From CAJQND01 sp051010055 (GTDB taxonomy: Bacteria > Pseudomonadota > Alphaproteobacteria > Rhizobiales > CAJQND01): a DNA stretch of 34,528 bases. The stretch lies in assembly GCA_051010055.1 (NCBI GenBank), contig JBPCVY010000003.1, positions 1 through 34,528 on the forward strand, given 5' to 3'. Shown in pieces: positions 1-7,183 of this stretch. Below the pieces are notes generated by a model. The model saw nothing but the letters and a program-made list of their open reading frames with translations, was not told the DNA's origin and made no database searches. The translations under genes were made by a program, and so were the position numbers. Each line of letters begins with the position of its first letter. Positions within the stretch are counted from its first letter, which is position 1.

Positions 1-1025
1 CCGCCAATTATCGCGGTTTTCATGTATTCCGGGGTGCCGAATGCGGGCGCGCCTGATTTCATATCAACGTTTGAGGTAAATCCCCCATAGATGACAGGGG
101 CGCCGGGCCTGACAAGCTGGGTCATCACTATGCCTGCCAGCGCCTCGGCGTTTTGTTGGGCAAGAGCGCCCGCAAGGGTTACCGGCGCCATGGCGCCTGC
201 CAGGGTGAACGGTGTCATGACAATCACCTGATTGTGCGACGACATGTTGATGATGCCGTTGAGCATGACATCATCAAGACGCAAGGGCGATGATGAGTTG
301 ATGATAGAGATCAGCGAGGGTTCTTGCTCAAGCTGCTCATAGGAAATGCCGCGCACAATGCGCGCCAGCTCAATGCCGTCCTTGATGCGCTCATCACTCA
401 GCGAATAGGCGTGAAAAACCTTGTCTGTAAGCTTTGCCATATCGCGGATGCATTCCAGATGACGGATTGCAGGGTGCCGGTCAATGGGCTCAACAGGGTA
501 GCCACCGATGACATGGAGAATGTTGAAATATTGCGCAAGTCTAAGGAATTTCCGGAAGTCCTCGGTGTTTCCCGTGCGCCGGCCACTGTCCAAATCGTCA
601 CTGGAAACAGGGCTGCCAACCAGGCAATTGGCAATCCAGTTGCCGCCGATATGCACATTGCGTTCCGGATTACGCGAATGAACGGTGAATTCCGCAGGAG
701 CAGTTTGAATCACCTCTTCAACCATGGCCCTATCGAACCTTACCCGGTCCGAATTGGGGTCAACGTCACCGCCGGCTTTTTTGATGATTTTCTTGGCATC
801 TTCATTGATGAAATCGATGCCGATTTCTTCCAGCACATCCAATGATGTGTCGTGGATGGACTGCAGCTCATCTTCCGACACAAGCTGCATTGGCGGGTAG
901 GGATTGCGGGGTTGGCCCCATGGCAACTGATCAATCGTTGAGGTGGCGCGCTTGCGGTTGCGCGCTCTTAAAGAATCACTCCGGCGCCCGCGCCGTGCTT
1001 TCGATTTCTCGACTGCATTTTCCAT
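1..1025 (-). CDS. MttB-family (trimethylamine-type) methyltransferase, 3' end cut by window edge
   Basis: Reading the reverse strand from an ATG at 1025 gives 341 codons without a stop, running off the left edge; family members are about 500 residues, so roughly the C-terminal third is missing. A basic N-terminal stretch (RRGRRSDSLRARNRKR, about residues 12-27) leads into the conserved MttB domain (LQSIHDTSLDVLEEIGIDF, about 54-72). Known members move a methyl group from trimethylamine, glycine betaine or similar N-methyl compounds to a corrinoid protein in the cytoplasm. An AAGGAAAG Shine-Dalgarno precedes the start. It lies 36 bp downstream of the LysR gene on the same strand, so the two are probably co-transcribed. 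No in-frame TAG is seen, but the position where archaeal MttB has pyrrolysine probably lies at or beyond the edge, so pyrrolysine cannot be excluded. The family is secure; the substrate is unknown. Confidence 0.88.
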   Translation of the reverse strand, partial: MENAVEKSKARRGRRSDSLRARNRKRATSTIDQLPWGQPRNPYPPMQLVSEDELQSIHDTSLDVLEEIGIDFINEDAKKIIKKAGGDVDPNSDRVRFDRAMVEEVIQTAPAEFTVHSRNPERNVHIGGNWIANCLVGSPVSSDDLDSGRRTGNTEDFRKFLRLAQYFNILHVIGGYPVEPIDRHPAIRHLECIRDMAKLTDKVFHAYSLSDERIKDGIELARIVRGISYEQLEQEPSLISIINSSSPLRLDDVMLNGIINMSSHNQVIVMTPFTLAGAMAPVTLAGALAQQNAEALAGIVMTQLVRPGAPVIYGGFTSNVDMKSGAPAFGTPEYMKTAIIG

Positions 1026-1061
1026 CCGGTGCTCTTTCCTTGTGCTTCTCTGGTTGCGTTC

Positions 1062-2009
1062 CTATGCCTGTTTGACTGTGGCGTGCTTTGCTGCGTCCGC
1101 GACCGCGGCAACTTCCGGGTCTTTTTCAACTTGTGCCACCAGCCACCGCTCAAACCGCCGGATTTTGGTTTTGTGGCGGTGGGCTGATTCATAAACAATC
1201 TTCCATGAATGGGTGCAAGGAACCTGCAAATCAAACGGGCAAACCAGCTGGCCGCTGGCAATATCATCGGCCGCAAATGGCCACATGGCCATTGCCACTC
1301 CCTTGCCGTCTACGGCTGCTTGGAGCGCCATGACATAACTGTCGAAGGACAGTTTGCGCGACGGCTCCAAATCATGAATTCCCGCCATTTTAAGCCATGT
1401 CATCCAGTCTTCCTCAGCGGTGTAGACGTGAATGAGGGCGTGCTGGCGCAAGTCTTCCGGGGTTTCCAGAGGGTGCTCGCCTTTCAAAAGCTCCGGGCTG
1501 CACACCGGCACCAACGACGAGTGAAACAATTCGCGTGTGTAAAGGCCCTGCATACGCCGCCGGGAGAGAATGAAGGCCACATCCACATTGCCCCTGTCAA
1601 AGTCCCAATCCAGATGGGAAGTGGACAAACGCACCTGCATGTCCGGGTAGCGTTTTTCAAAGTCGTAAAGCCGGGGAATAAGCCATTTCAGCGCTACAGT
1701 GACATAAACCTGGATGGTCAGTTCGTTATCGGCTTCATCGGCATCCAGCTGGCGGGTTTTCTCCTCAATCTGGTCGAATGCGCTGCGCACTGCGGGGAAA
1801 TAGGATTGGCCGGCTGTTGTAAGCTCTACCGGGCGTTTGTCGCGCTTGAACAGAAGCAGGCCAAGCTGTTCTTCAAGGGCGCGAATCTGGTGGCTCACTG
1901 CTGAGCGGGTAACGTTCAGCTCATCAGCAGCCATGCGGAAAGAACATGTGCGGGCAACCGCTTCGAAGGCCATCAGGGCCCGCATTGGGGGAAGTCGGCG
2001 CCTTGCCAA
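1062..2009 (-). CDS. LysR-family transcriptional regulator (GcvA-like)
   Basis: This 315-residue protein has the normal LysR length. The N-terminal winged helix-turn-helix is clear: MRALMAFEAVARTCSF, then AADELNVTRSAVSHQIRALE at about residues 27-46. A periplasmic-binding-protein-like effector domain follows from about residue 95 (TIQVYVTVALKWLIPRLYDF). The start and 'LPPMRALMAFEAVAR' are typical of the GcvA subgroup. It lies between two MttB-family genes, co-directional with one and divergent from the other. From that position I infer that it controls one or both in response to a methylated substrate or product. The perfect dyad at 2039-2064, 30 bp upstream of its start, is the best candidate binding site and would also allow autoregulation. 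Family assignment is very sure; ligand and targets are inference. Confidence 0.93.
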   Translation of the reverse strand: MARRRLPPMRALMAFEAVARTCSFRMAADELNVTRSAVSHQIRALEEQLGLLLFKRDKRPVELTTAGQSYFPAVRSAFDQIEEKTRQLDADEADNELTIQVYVTVALKWLIPRLYDFEKRYPDMQVRLSTSHLDWDFDRGNVDVAFILSRRRMQGLYTRELFHSSLVPVCSPELLKGEHPLETPEDLRQHALIHVYTAEEDWMTWLKMAGIHDLEPSRKLSFDSYVMALQAAVDGKGVAMAMWPFAADDIASGQLVCPFDLQVPCTHSWKIVYESAHRHKTKIRRFERWLVAQVEKDPEVAAVADAAKHATVKQA

Positions 2010-2038
2010 TTTTTCTCACCCTCTTCTAAACGGCCAAA

Positions 2039-2064
2039 TGTGCAAAACCGGTTGATTTTGCACA
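2039..2064. promoter_or_regulatory. Perfect inverted repeat, candidate LysR operator
   Basis: TGTGCAAAA (2039-2047) and TTTTGCACA (2056-2064) are exact inverted repeats separated by 8 bases. The dyad lies in the divergent promoter region, 30 bp upstream of the LysR start and about 150 bp upstream of the second MttB gene. The centre spacing of 17 bp fits a dimeric helix-turn-helix site. Assignment to the adjacent LysR is inference from position. Confidence 0.5.
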
Positions 2065-2102
2065 CATAAACGCCGTTATCGAAAAATCCTTTGTTGACTG
2101 AG

Positions 2103-2120
2103 TTTCACCTCTTGGTGAAA
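2103..2120. promoter_or_regulatory. Second inverted repeat in the divergent LysR/MttB promoter
   Basis: TTTCACC (2103-2109) and GGTGAAA (2114-2120) are exact inverted repeats with a 4-base centre (TCTT), followed by a short A run. A possible -35-like TTGACT lies just upstream at 2094-2099. It could be a second regulator site for the rightward MttB gene or a small leader hairpin. The sequence differs from the dyad at 2039-2064, so it need not bind the same protein. Confidence 0.4.
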
Positions 2121-2215
2121 AAATTCCTGTATCGCCCGCGACCCAATTGTGTACAAACTCGACACAGAAAGGCACCAACATGCCAGGCTTATCCGGGCAA
2201 ATCGGAGGATGCATC

Positions 2216-3766
2216 ATGAGCATCTCAGAAGACACAACACGCAGGCGCGGCGGGCGTGCTGCACGCAAAGCGTTGCGCGCTGCGCCGGTCCCCGTAGAAG
2301 AAGCTGCAGTAAAGCCGGGCATGGAAGGCGGCGCCTTCAAGCCGCTAGGCGACAGTGATGTTAAACGCATTCACGAGGCCGCCCTTGAAATCCTGGAAAC
2401 CGTCGGCCTGTGCGATGCCATCGAAAGCGCGGTTGATTATCTCACCAAAGCCGGGTGCGAGTACCGTGATGGGCGCGTATATTTCCCGCGTGTGGTTGTT
2501 GAAGATGCAATTGCCAAGGCAAACCGCACCTTCACTCTTTATGGCCGCGACCGAAAACATGACATCACGCCAACAGGCAAGAGAGTGTTTTTCGGCACCG
2601 CAGGTGCGGCAGTTCATATTGCAGAACCTGAAACCAACACTTACCGCGATAGCTTGCTTGGTGATTTGTACGACGCTGCGCGCATCGTCGACAGGTGCGA
2701 GCATATTCATTTTTTCCAGCGCACCGTGGTGGCCCGCGATATTGAAGATCCAAGAGAGCTTGATCTCAACACCGCCTATGCATCCCTTGCGGGCACGAGC
2801 AAACATGTGGGCACGAGCTTTGTTCATCCCGACTATGTGAACGAAGCCCTAAAAATGGCGCACTTGATCGCCGGAAGCGAGGCGGCCTGGCGTGAGCGCC
2901 CGTTCATGTCCATGTCGTGCTGTTTCGTCGTCCCGCCTATGAAGTTTGCAGAAGATGCATGCCGCTGCCTAGAGGCTGCTGTGCTCGGCGGCATGCCGGT
3001 TTTGCTTTTGTCGGCTGGGCAGGCCGGCGCCACAAGCCCGGCGGCCCTTGCCGGTGCAGTAGTGCTGCAGGTGGCAGAATGCCTTGCAGCGCTTGTTTAT
3101 GTGAACGCGATTGTTCCGGGCGCACCGGCGATTATGGGCCCCTGGCCATTTGTGTCTGATTTGCGTACCGGCGCCATGTCCGGCGGCTCCGGTGAACAGG
3201 CGTTGCTAACGGCGGCATGTGCCCAGATGGGACACTTCTATGACTTGCCGACCGGCTCTGCGGCAGGCATGTGCGATGCCAAGATGCCGGACATTCAGGC
3301 CGGTTATGAAAAAGGATTAACCGCAGGCCTGGTAGGGGCATCCGGTCTCAATCTGGTTTACGAATCTGTTGGCATGCACGCCAGCCTGCTTGGCTTTTGC
3401 CTGGAGAGCCTTTTAATCGACAACGATATGATCGGCGCCATTAACCGGAACGTGCGGGGAATTGAAGTTACCGACGAAACACTCGGAGTGGACGTTATCA
3501 AATCGGTCTGCCTGGAAGGGCCGGGCCATTTTCTGGGTCATGAACAAACCTTGTCGCTCATGCAAAGTGAGTATGTTTATCCAGAACTCGGCAACAGAAT
3601 GAGCCCTAAAGAATGGCAAGAAGCGGACAAGCCGGACATTGTTGCAAATGCCATAGCGCTCAAAAAACAGGTGTTGGAATCACATCATGCCGAAAACATA
3701 CCGCTTGAAACCGACAAGGAAATCCGGGCGCAGTTTCCTATCAAATTGCCGCGTGATCGTATGTGA
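2216..3766 (+). CDS. MttB-family methyltransferase (non-pyrrolysine)
   Basis: This 516-residue protein is full length for the trimethylamine/glycine-betaine methyltransferase family. I chose the ATG at 2216 because GGAGG sits just upstream and the protein then begins with the basic leader typical of proteobacterial paralogues (TRRRGGRAARKALRAAP). Longer in-frame starts from 2147 add a stretch with no family character. Conserved stretches include DVKRIHEAALEILETVGL near residue 50, and the glycine-rich and PTGSAAGMCDAKMPDIQAG regions toward the C-terminus. The frame is open throughout and ends in TGA, so no UAG-encoded pyrrolysine is present. This points to a quaternary amine such as a betaine rather than trimethylamine, by analogy with MtgB; the true substrate is unknown. 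No corrinoid protein or corrinoid:folate methyltransferase gene lies nearby. It is divergent from LysR and its sister MttB. Confidence 0.9.
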   Translation: MSISEDTTRRRGGRAARKALRAAPVPVEEAAVKPGMEGGAFKPLGDSDVKRIHEAALEILETVGLCDAIESAVDYLTKAGCEYRDGRVYFPRVVVEDAIAKANRTFTLYGRDRKHDITPTGKRVFFGTAGAAVHIAEPETNTYRDSLLGDLYDAARIVDRCEHIHFFQRTVVARDIEDPRELDLNTAYASLAGTSKHVGTSFVHPDYVNEALKMAHLIAGSEAAWRERPFMSMSCCFVVPPMKFAEDACRCLEAAVLGGMPVLLLSAGQAGATSPAALAGAVVLQVAECLAALVYVNAIVPGAPAIMGPWPFVSDLRTGAMSGGSGEQALLTAACAQMGHFYDLPTGSAAGMCDAKMPDIQAGYEKGLTAGLVGASGLNLVYESVGMHASLLGFCLESLLIDNDMIGAINRNVRGIEVTDETLGVDVIKSVCLEGPGHFLGHEQTLSLMQSEYVYPELGNRMSPKEWQEADKPDIVANAIALKKQVLESHHAENIPLETDKEIRAQFPIKLPRDRM

Positions 3767-3777
3767 GCAATCGGCGA

Positions 3778-3796
3778 TGCCGCAAGGGGTGCGGCA
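3778..3796 (+). other. Short stem-loop after the MttB gene
   Basis: TGCCGC (3778-3783) and GCGGCA (3791-3796) pair around a 7-base loop, 12 bases after the MttB stop. No T run follows, so it is at best a weak or Rho-assisted end. The rest of 3797-4049 shows no gene or clear signal apart from the ribosome binding site of the next gene. Confidence 0.3.
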
Positions 3797-4049
3797 ATTG
3801 TCGCAAATGGGCTCTGTGATAAACGACTTAGCTTACTATTCTTCTTTTCAGCTTGTTATCATTAAGACAATTACGAGCCGTGATGCCGGACTTTTGAGCG
3901 TGCTGCGGTTGAAAAATGTCTGAAGGCTGATAGGCTTAATCCAGCGTCTATTTTTAAAACCGGCGTTAAACAAAGCAAGAGTTCTAGCACGATAACGCTG
4001 CACAACAGCGATTGGCAGAACCAAAATAGAGCCTGAAGGGAGGGCTTTA

Positions 4050-5726
4050 ATGACTCAAAGAGAAAATATCTGGATACCTAAACTCAAGGAGCAACTGTCG
4101 GAGAAACTTATCTCGCGCCGTGAGTTTATCCGCCATTCAACTTTGTTGGGCATGTCGGCAGGTGCTGCCTACATGTGGGCAGGTAAAATCACCGGTAACC
4201 CGATTGCCGCCCCAGCGCGCGCTGCGGAAATGCCGAAAGGTGGCATTTTCAAAATTTCGATGCGCGTTCCGAAAATCGACAACCCCCACACCTTTTCATG
4301 GATTTATGACTCCAACATCACCCGTCAAACTGCTGAATACCTGACGAAAACAGCTCAAGATAATGTCACCCGGCCTTATCTGTTTGAAAGCTGGCAGGCG
4401 TCTGACGATCTGAAAACCTGGACGTTCAAAACCCGCGACGTGAAGTGGCACAAAGGCCGCCAGTTTACCGCTGAAGATGCAGCTTGGAACATTAAGCGCG
4501 TATTGCAAGCGGAAACCGGTTCATCTGTGCTCGGCCTGATGAAAGGCTACATGCTGAAAGATGTGCCGACGGGCGAAAAAGATGACAGTGGCAAGGAAAA
4601 GATGACCACCGAGCTGTGGGATGCCGGCGCCATCGAAGTCAAAGACGACCGCACTGTGGTGCTGAACCTCAAAGAAGCCCAGGTGGCTGTGCCTGAGCAT
4701 ATGTTCCACTACCCGTTCGCTATCCTTGACCCTGAAGAAGGCGGCAAGTTTGGCGTCGGCTCGAACGGCACGGGCGCGTTCGAGCTTACCGACTATGAAG
4801 TCGGCCAGCGCGCTGTCGTGAAGGCCCGCAAGGACTATTGGGGTGATGGACCATATCTCGATGAAATCCACTTCATCGATTTGGGCGACAACCCGGCCGC
4901 GGAAGCTGCAGCGGTGCAGTCCAAGCAGGTGCACGGCATCTATAACGGCAACGTTGAGCAGATCGACATCTACAAGCAGATGGATCACGTGAACATGTAT
5001 GAGGCAACGACTGCTGCCACCGCTGTGGTGCGCATGCAAGTCGACCGGCCTGAGTTCAATGATCCGAAAGTGCGTAAAGCTCTCCGCCTGGCAACCGACC
5101 AGGAGCAGGTGCTGTCGATCGCGCACAAAAACCTTGGCGACAAGGCCGAGCACCATCACGTGTGCCCGATTCATCCTGACTATGCCAAGCTGCCTTTCAT
5201 GAAGCAGGATATTGGCGCAGCCAAGAAATTGCTGGAAGAAGCAGGCCACAAGGATGGCGTTGATCTTGAAATCAACATCAAGCCGGACCCGTCATGGGAG
5301 TTGGCTGCCGTTGAAACAATGGTGTCGCAATGGAAGGAAGCCGGCATCCGTTGTAAGATCAACGTGCTGCCGTCCTCCAAGTTCTGGGAAGTTTGGGACA
5401 AAGTGCCGTTCGGTTTCACTGAATGGGCGCACCGTCCGCTTGGGTTTATGGTGCTTGGCCTAGCCTACCGCTCTGGCGTGCCATGGAACGAAACCCACTA
5501 CAACAATCCGAAGTTCGACGAGACCCTGACAAAGGCGGAAGGTACGCTGGATGTTAAGGAACGCTCGAAGATTATCGGCGAGCTGCAGACAATGATGCAG
5601 GAAGACGGACCGATCGCTCAGCCGCTTTGGCGCGCTCTGTACGTTGTGCATGACAAGAAGCTGAAAGGCTTCCAGCTGCACCCAACCCGTTATATCTTCG
5701 GGGACGAACTGGCGCTGGAGTCCTGA
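4050..5726 (+). CDS. ABC transporter family-5 substrate-binding protein, Tat-exported
   Basis: This 558-residue protein matches the SBP_bac_5 (DppA/OppA/NikA) family in length and pattern. A twin-arginine signal is clear: SRREFIR at about residues 22-28, followed by a hydrophobic stretch and an alanine-rich cleavage region ending near AAPARAAEM. The mature part has the family's opening (LTKTAQDNVTRPYLFESWQ) and TWTFKTRDVKWHKGRQFTAEDAAW motif. GGGAGGG precedes the ATG by about 8 bases. Family members bind peptides, nickel or other small solutes in the periplasm. No permease or ATPase gene adjoins: the gene is alone, with a 283-bp leader and its own terminator. It may feed a transporter encoded elsewhere. 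Co-location with MttB genes hints at an N-methylated solute, but nothing in the sequence proves it. Confidence 0.9.
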   Translation: MTQRENIWIPKLKEQLSEKLISRREFIRHSTLLGMSAGAAYMWAGKITGNPIAAPARAAEMPKGGIFKISMRVPKIDNPHTFSWIYDSNITRQTAEYLTKTAQDNVTRPYLFESWQASDDLKTWTFKTRDVKWHKGRQFTAEDAAWNIKRVLQAETGSSVLGLMKGYMLKDVPTGEKDDSGKEKMTTELWDAGAIEVKDDRTVVLNLKEAQVAVPEHMFHYPFAILDPEEGGKFGVGSNGTGAFELTDYEVGQRAVVKARKDYWGDGPYLDEIHFIDLGDNPAAEAAAVQSKQVHGIYNGNVEQIDIYKQMDHVNMYEATTAATAVVRMQVDRPEFNDPKVRKALRLATDQEQVLSIAHKNLGDKAEHHHVCPIHPDYAKLPFMKQDIGAAKKLLEEAGHKDGVDLEINIKPDPSWELAAVETMVSQWKEAGIRCKINVLPSSKFWEVWDKVPFGFTEWAHRPLGFMVLGLAYRSGVPWNETHYNNPKFDETLTKAEGTLDVKERSKIIGELQTMMQEDGPIAQPLWRALYVVHDKKLKGFQLHPTRYIFGDELALES

Positions 5727-5750
5727 GCACAACAGCGCATCTGGACGAAT

Positions 5751-5786
5751 ACGCCCCCGGAAGTTTACTTTCGGGGGCGTTTTTTT
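5751..5786 (+). terminator. Rho-independent terminator of the orphan binding-protein gene
   Basis: ACGCCCCCG (5751-5759) pairs perfectly with CGGGGGCGT (5772-5780) around a 12-base loop, and the last T continues into a run of T through 5786. It begins 25 bases after the stop codon at 5726. This is the clearest intrinsic terminator in the window and shows that the binding-protein gene ends its own transcript. Confidence 0.9.
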
Positions 5787-5848
5787 GATTGCGCCCTCGC
5801 ACTTGCGCGCAGAACCTGCCTTGTGGCCATGTAGAGACCTTAACGGAC

Positions 5849-6988
5849 ATGTTCACTTTGCTCGCTCTCATATCTCTCATCGCCTGGATTGGGCTTGTCT
5901 TTTTCCGGCATAGTTTTTGGACGACCGACCAACGCCTTCCAGTCAGCGACGGCTTGCTTGAACAGTGGCCAGCGGTGGTTGCAATTGTTCCAGCGCGCAA
6001 TGAACAAGAAACAATTGCCCGCTGCCTCGGCGCCATTGCCCGCCAAAATTATGCAGGCCGCCTGCATATTGTCCTGGCAAATGATTCCAGCACCGATAAC
6101 ACCGCAGACATCGCCACCGGGCTTGGCGAAACAGCACTTTCGATTGTGAATGCACTGCCCCTTGAAGAGGGCTGGGCAGGAAAGATGTGGGCTCTGGAGC
6201 ATGGCGTGAAGAAAGCGGCCGAACGGGCCCCGAAATTTTATTGGTTCACCGATGCCGATATTGAGCACGGGGAAGGTGTGCTTTCATCCCTTGTTGCGCA
6301 TGCTGAAGCAAACCGGCTTGGGCTCACATCGCTCATGGTTCGGCTGCGCTGTCAGAATTTTTGGGAAAAATTGCTGGTTCCTGCCTTCATCTACTATTTC
6401 TGCCTCATCTATCCCTTTCGGGCGGTGAACAATCCTAAAAGCCCGATTGCGGGGGCTGCCGGTGGGTGCATTTTGGTGCGGAAACAAGCACTGGAGCAGG
6501 CGGGGGGAATTGTTGCTGTAAAAAATGAAGTTATAGATGATTGTGCCATTGGCCGGGCGGTGAAGCGGGCAGGTTGGCCTGTCTGGCTTGGGCTTGCAGA
6601 TGATAGCTTCAGCTTGCGCGGCTATGAAAAGCTGAGCGACTTCTGGAACATGGTGAAGCGCTCAGCCTTCGAACAGTTGAAGCATTCCTATCTGCTTTGT
6701 GCTGGCGCGATTGCCGGGCTGGCGCTGACGTTCTTGTTGCCACCTTTACTCGCGCTCGGGTTTGGACTTGGGGCCTGGCCACTTGCTTGGCTGGCGGGCA
6801 TTGCCGCCTGGATACTCATGACCGCCAGCTATCTGCCGATAGTGCGCTACCATAAACTCTCCCCCATCTGGGCGCTGAGCTTGCCAATGGCCGCGTGCCT
6901 TTTTGGCGCCATGACTGTCGATTCCGCTTTGGCCGGATTGACCGGAAAGAGCGCGAATTGGCGCGGGCGAGACATGAAAAATTCCTGA
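5849..6988 (+). CDS. hpnB: HpnB-like family 2 glycosyltransferase (hopene-associated type)
   Basis: This 379-residue membrane glycosyltransferase strongly resembles the hopene-associated HpnB family. An N-terminal membrane helix (residues 1-20) is followed by the GT-A fold (VVAIVPARNEQETIARCL, 43-60), the EEGWAGKMWALEHGV motif near 106-120 and the DAD metal/nucleotide-sugar motif at 135-137. Later come AAGGCILVRK and DDCAIGRAVK, then C-terminal membrane helices. The WRGR ending is shared with the glycosyltransferase at 18346. I chose the ATG at 5849 because upstream in-frame TTG codons fall in the terminator. No other hopanoid gene (squalene-hopene cyclase, hpnCDE) adjoins, so the role in hopanoid or carotenoid decoration is inferred from family alone. 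The gene stands alone between two transport loci. Confidence 0.8.
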   Translation: MFTLLALISLIAWIGLVFFRHSFWTTDQRLPVSDGLLEQWPAVVAIVPARNEQETIARCLGAIARQNYAGRLHIVLANDSSTDNTADIATGLGETALSIVNALPLEEGWAGKMWALEHGVKKAAERAPKFYWFTDADIEHGEGVLSSLVAHAEANRLGLTSLMVRLRCQNFWEKLLVPAFIYYFCLIYPFRAVNNPKSPIAGAAGGCILVRKQALEQAGGIVAVKNEVIDDCAIGRAVKRAGWPVWLGLADDSFSLRGYEKLSDFWNMVKRSAFEQLKHSYLLCAGAIAGLALTFLLPPLLALGFGLGAWPLAWLAGIAAWILMTASYLPIVRYHKLSPIWALSLPMAACLFGAMTVDSALAGLTGKSANWRGRDMKNS

Positions 6989-6995
6989 CACCGGC

Positions 6996-7015
6996 TGGTG
7001 CCAAATGGTGCCAAA
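6996..7015. repeat. Perfect tandem decamer, two copies
   Basis: TGGTGCCAAA occurs twice head to tail (6996-7005 and 7006-7015), starting 7 bases after the HpnB-like stop codon. TGGTGCCA is itself close to a palindromic half-site pattern. It may be a paired protein-binding site or a slippage product. The remainder of the gap to 7183 has no gene; a ribosome binding site (GGGAG) precedes the next start. Confidence 0.6.
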
Positions 7016-7183
7016 GCTTGTTTTAAATAATGTCATTGAAGTTTGCAGTTGATTTAGGGGGTGGCTCACCTTCATAATTCCGTTGCACAACAAATGCCAA
7101 AGAGGTGGGGTGAGTGCTGGTTGGCGATTTCTGCCAGTTGCTCAAAAGACCGCCCGAAAAAAAAGGATTGGGAGTTAATCAAT

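Noticed and set aside
324..845. 173-codon plus-strand frame at the left edge
   Set aside because: The minus strand here reads as an uninterrupted MttB-family protein with a basic leader and conserved domain, so this is its shadow.
2147..2215. Upstream start for the second MttB gene adding 23 residues
   Set aside because: The ATG at 2216 has GGAGG at the right distance and begins the typical basic leader. The extra residues look like untranslated leader.
2216..3766. Possible pyrrolysine-containing MttB
   Set aside because: The frame has no TAG before its terminal TGA, so it belongs to the non-pyrrolysine branch.
3687..3923. 78-codon frame at the 3' end of the MttB gene
   Set aside because: Mostly overlaps MttB in another frame, with no ribosome site or recognisable motif.
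4521..5249. Long open frame on the minus strand (242 codons) inside the binding-protein gene
   Set aside because: It lies wholly opposite a clear SBP_bac_5 gene, has a histidine/valine-rich composition without family motifs and has no ribosome site. It is a mirror of codon use in the real gene.
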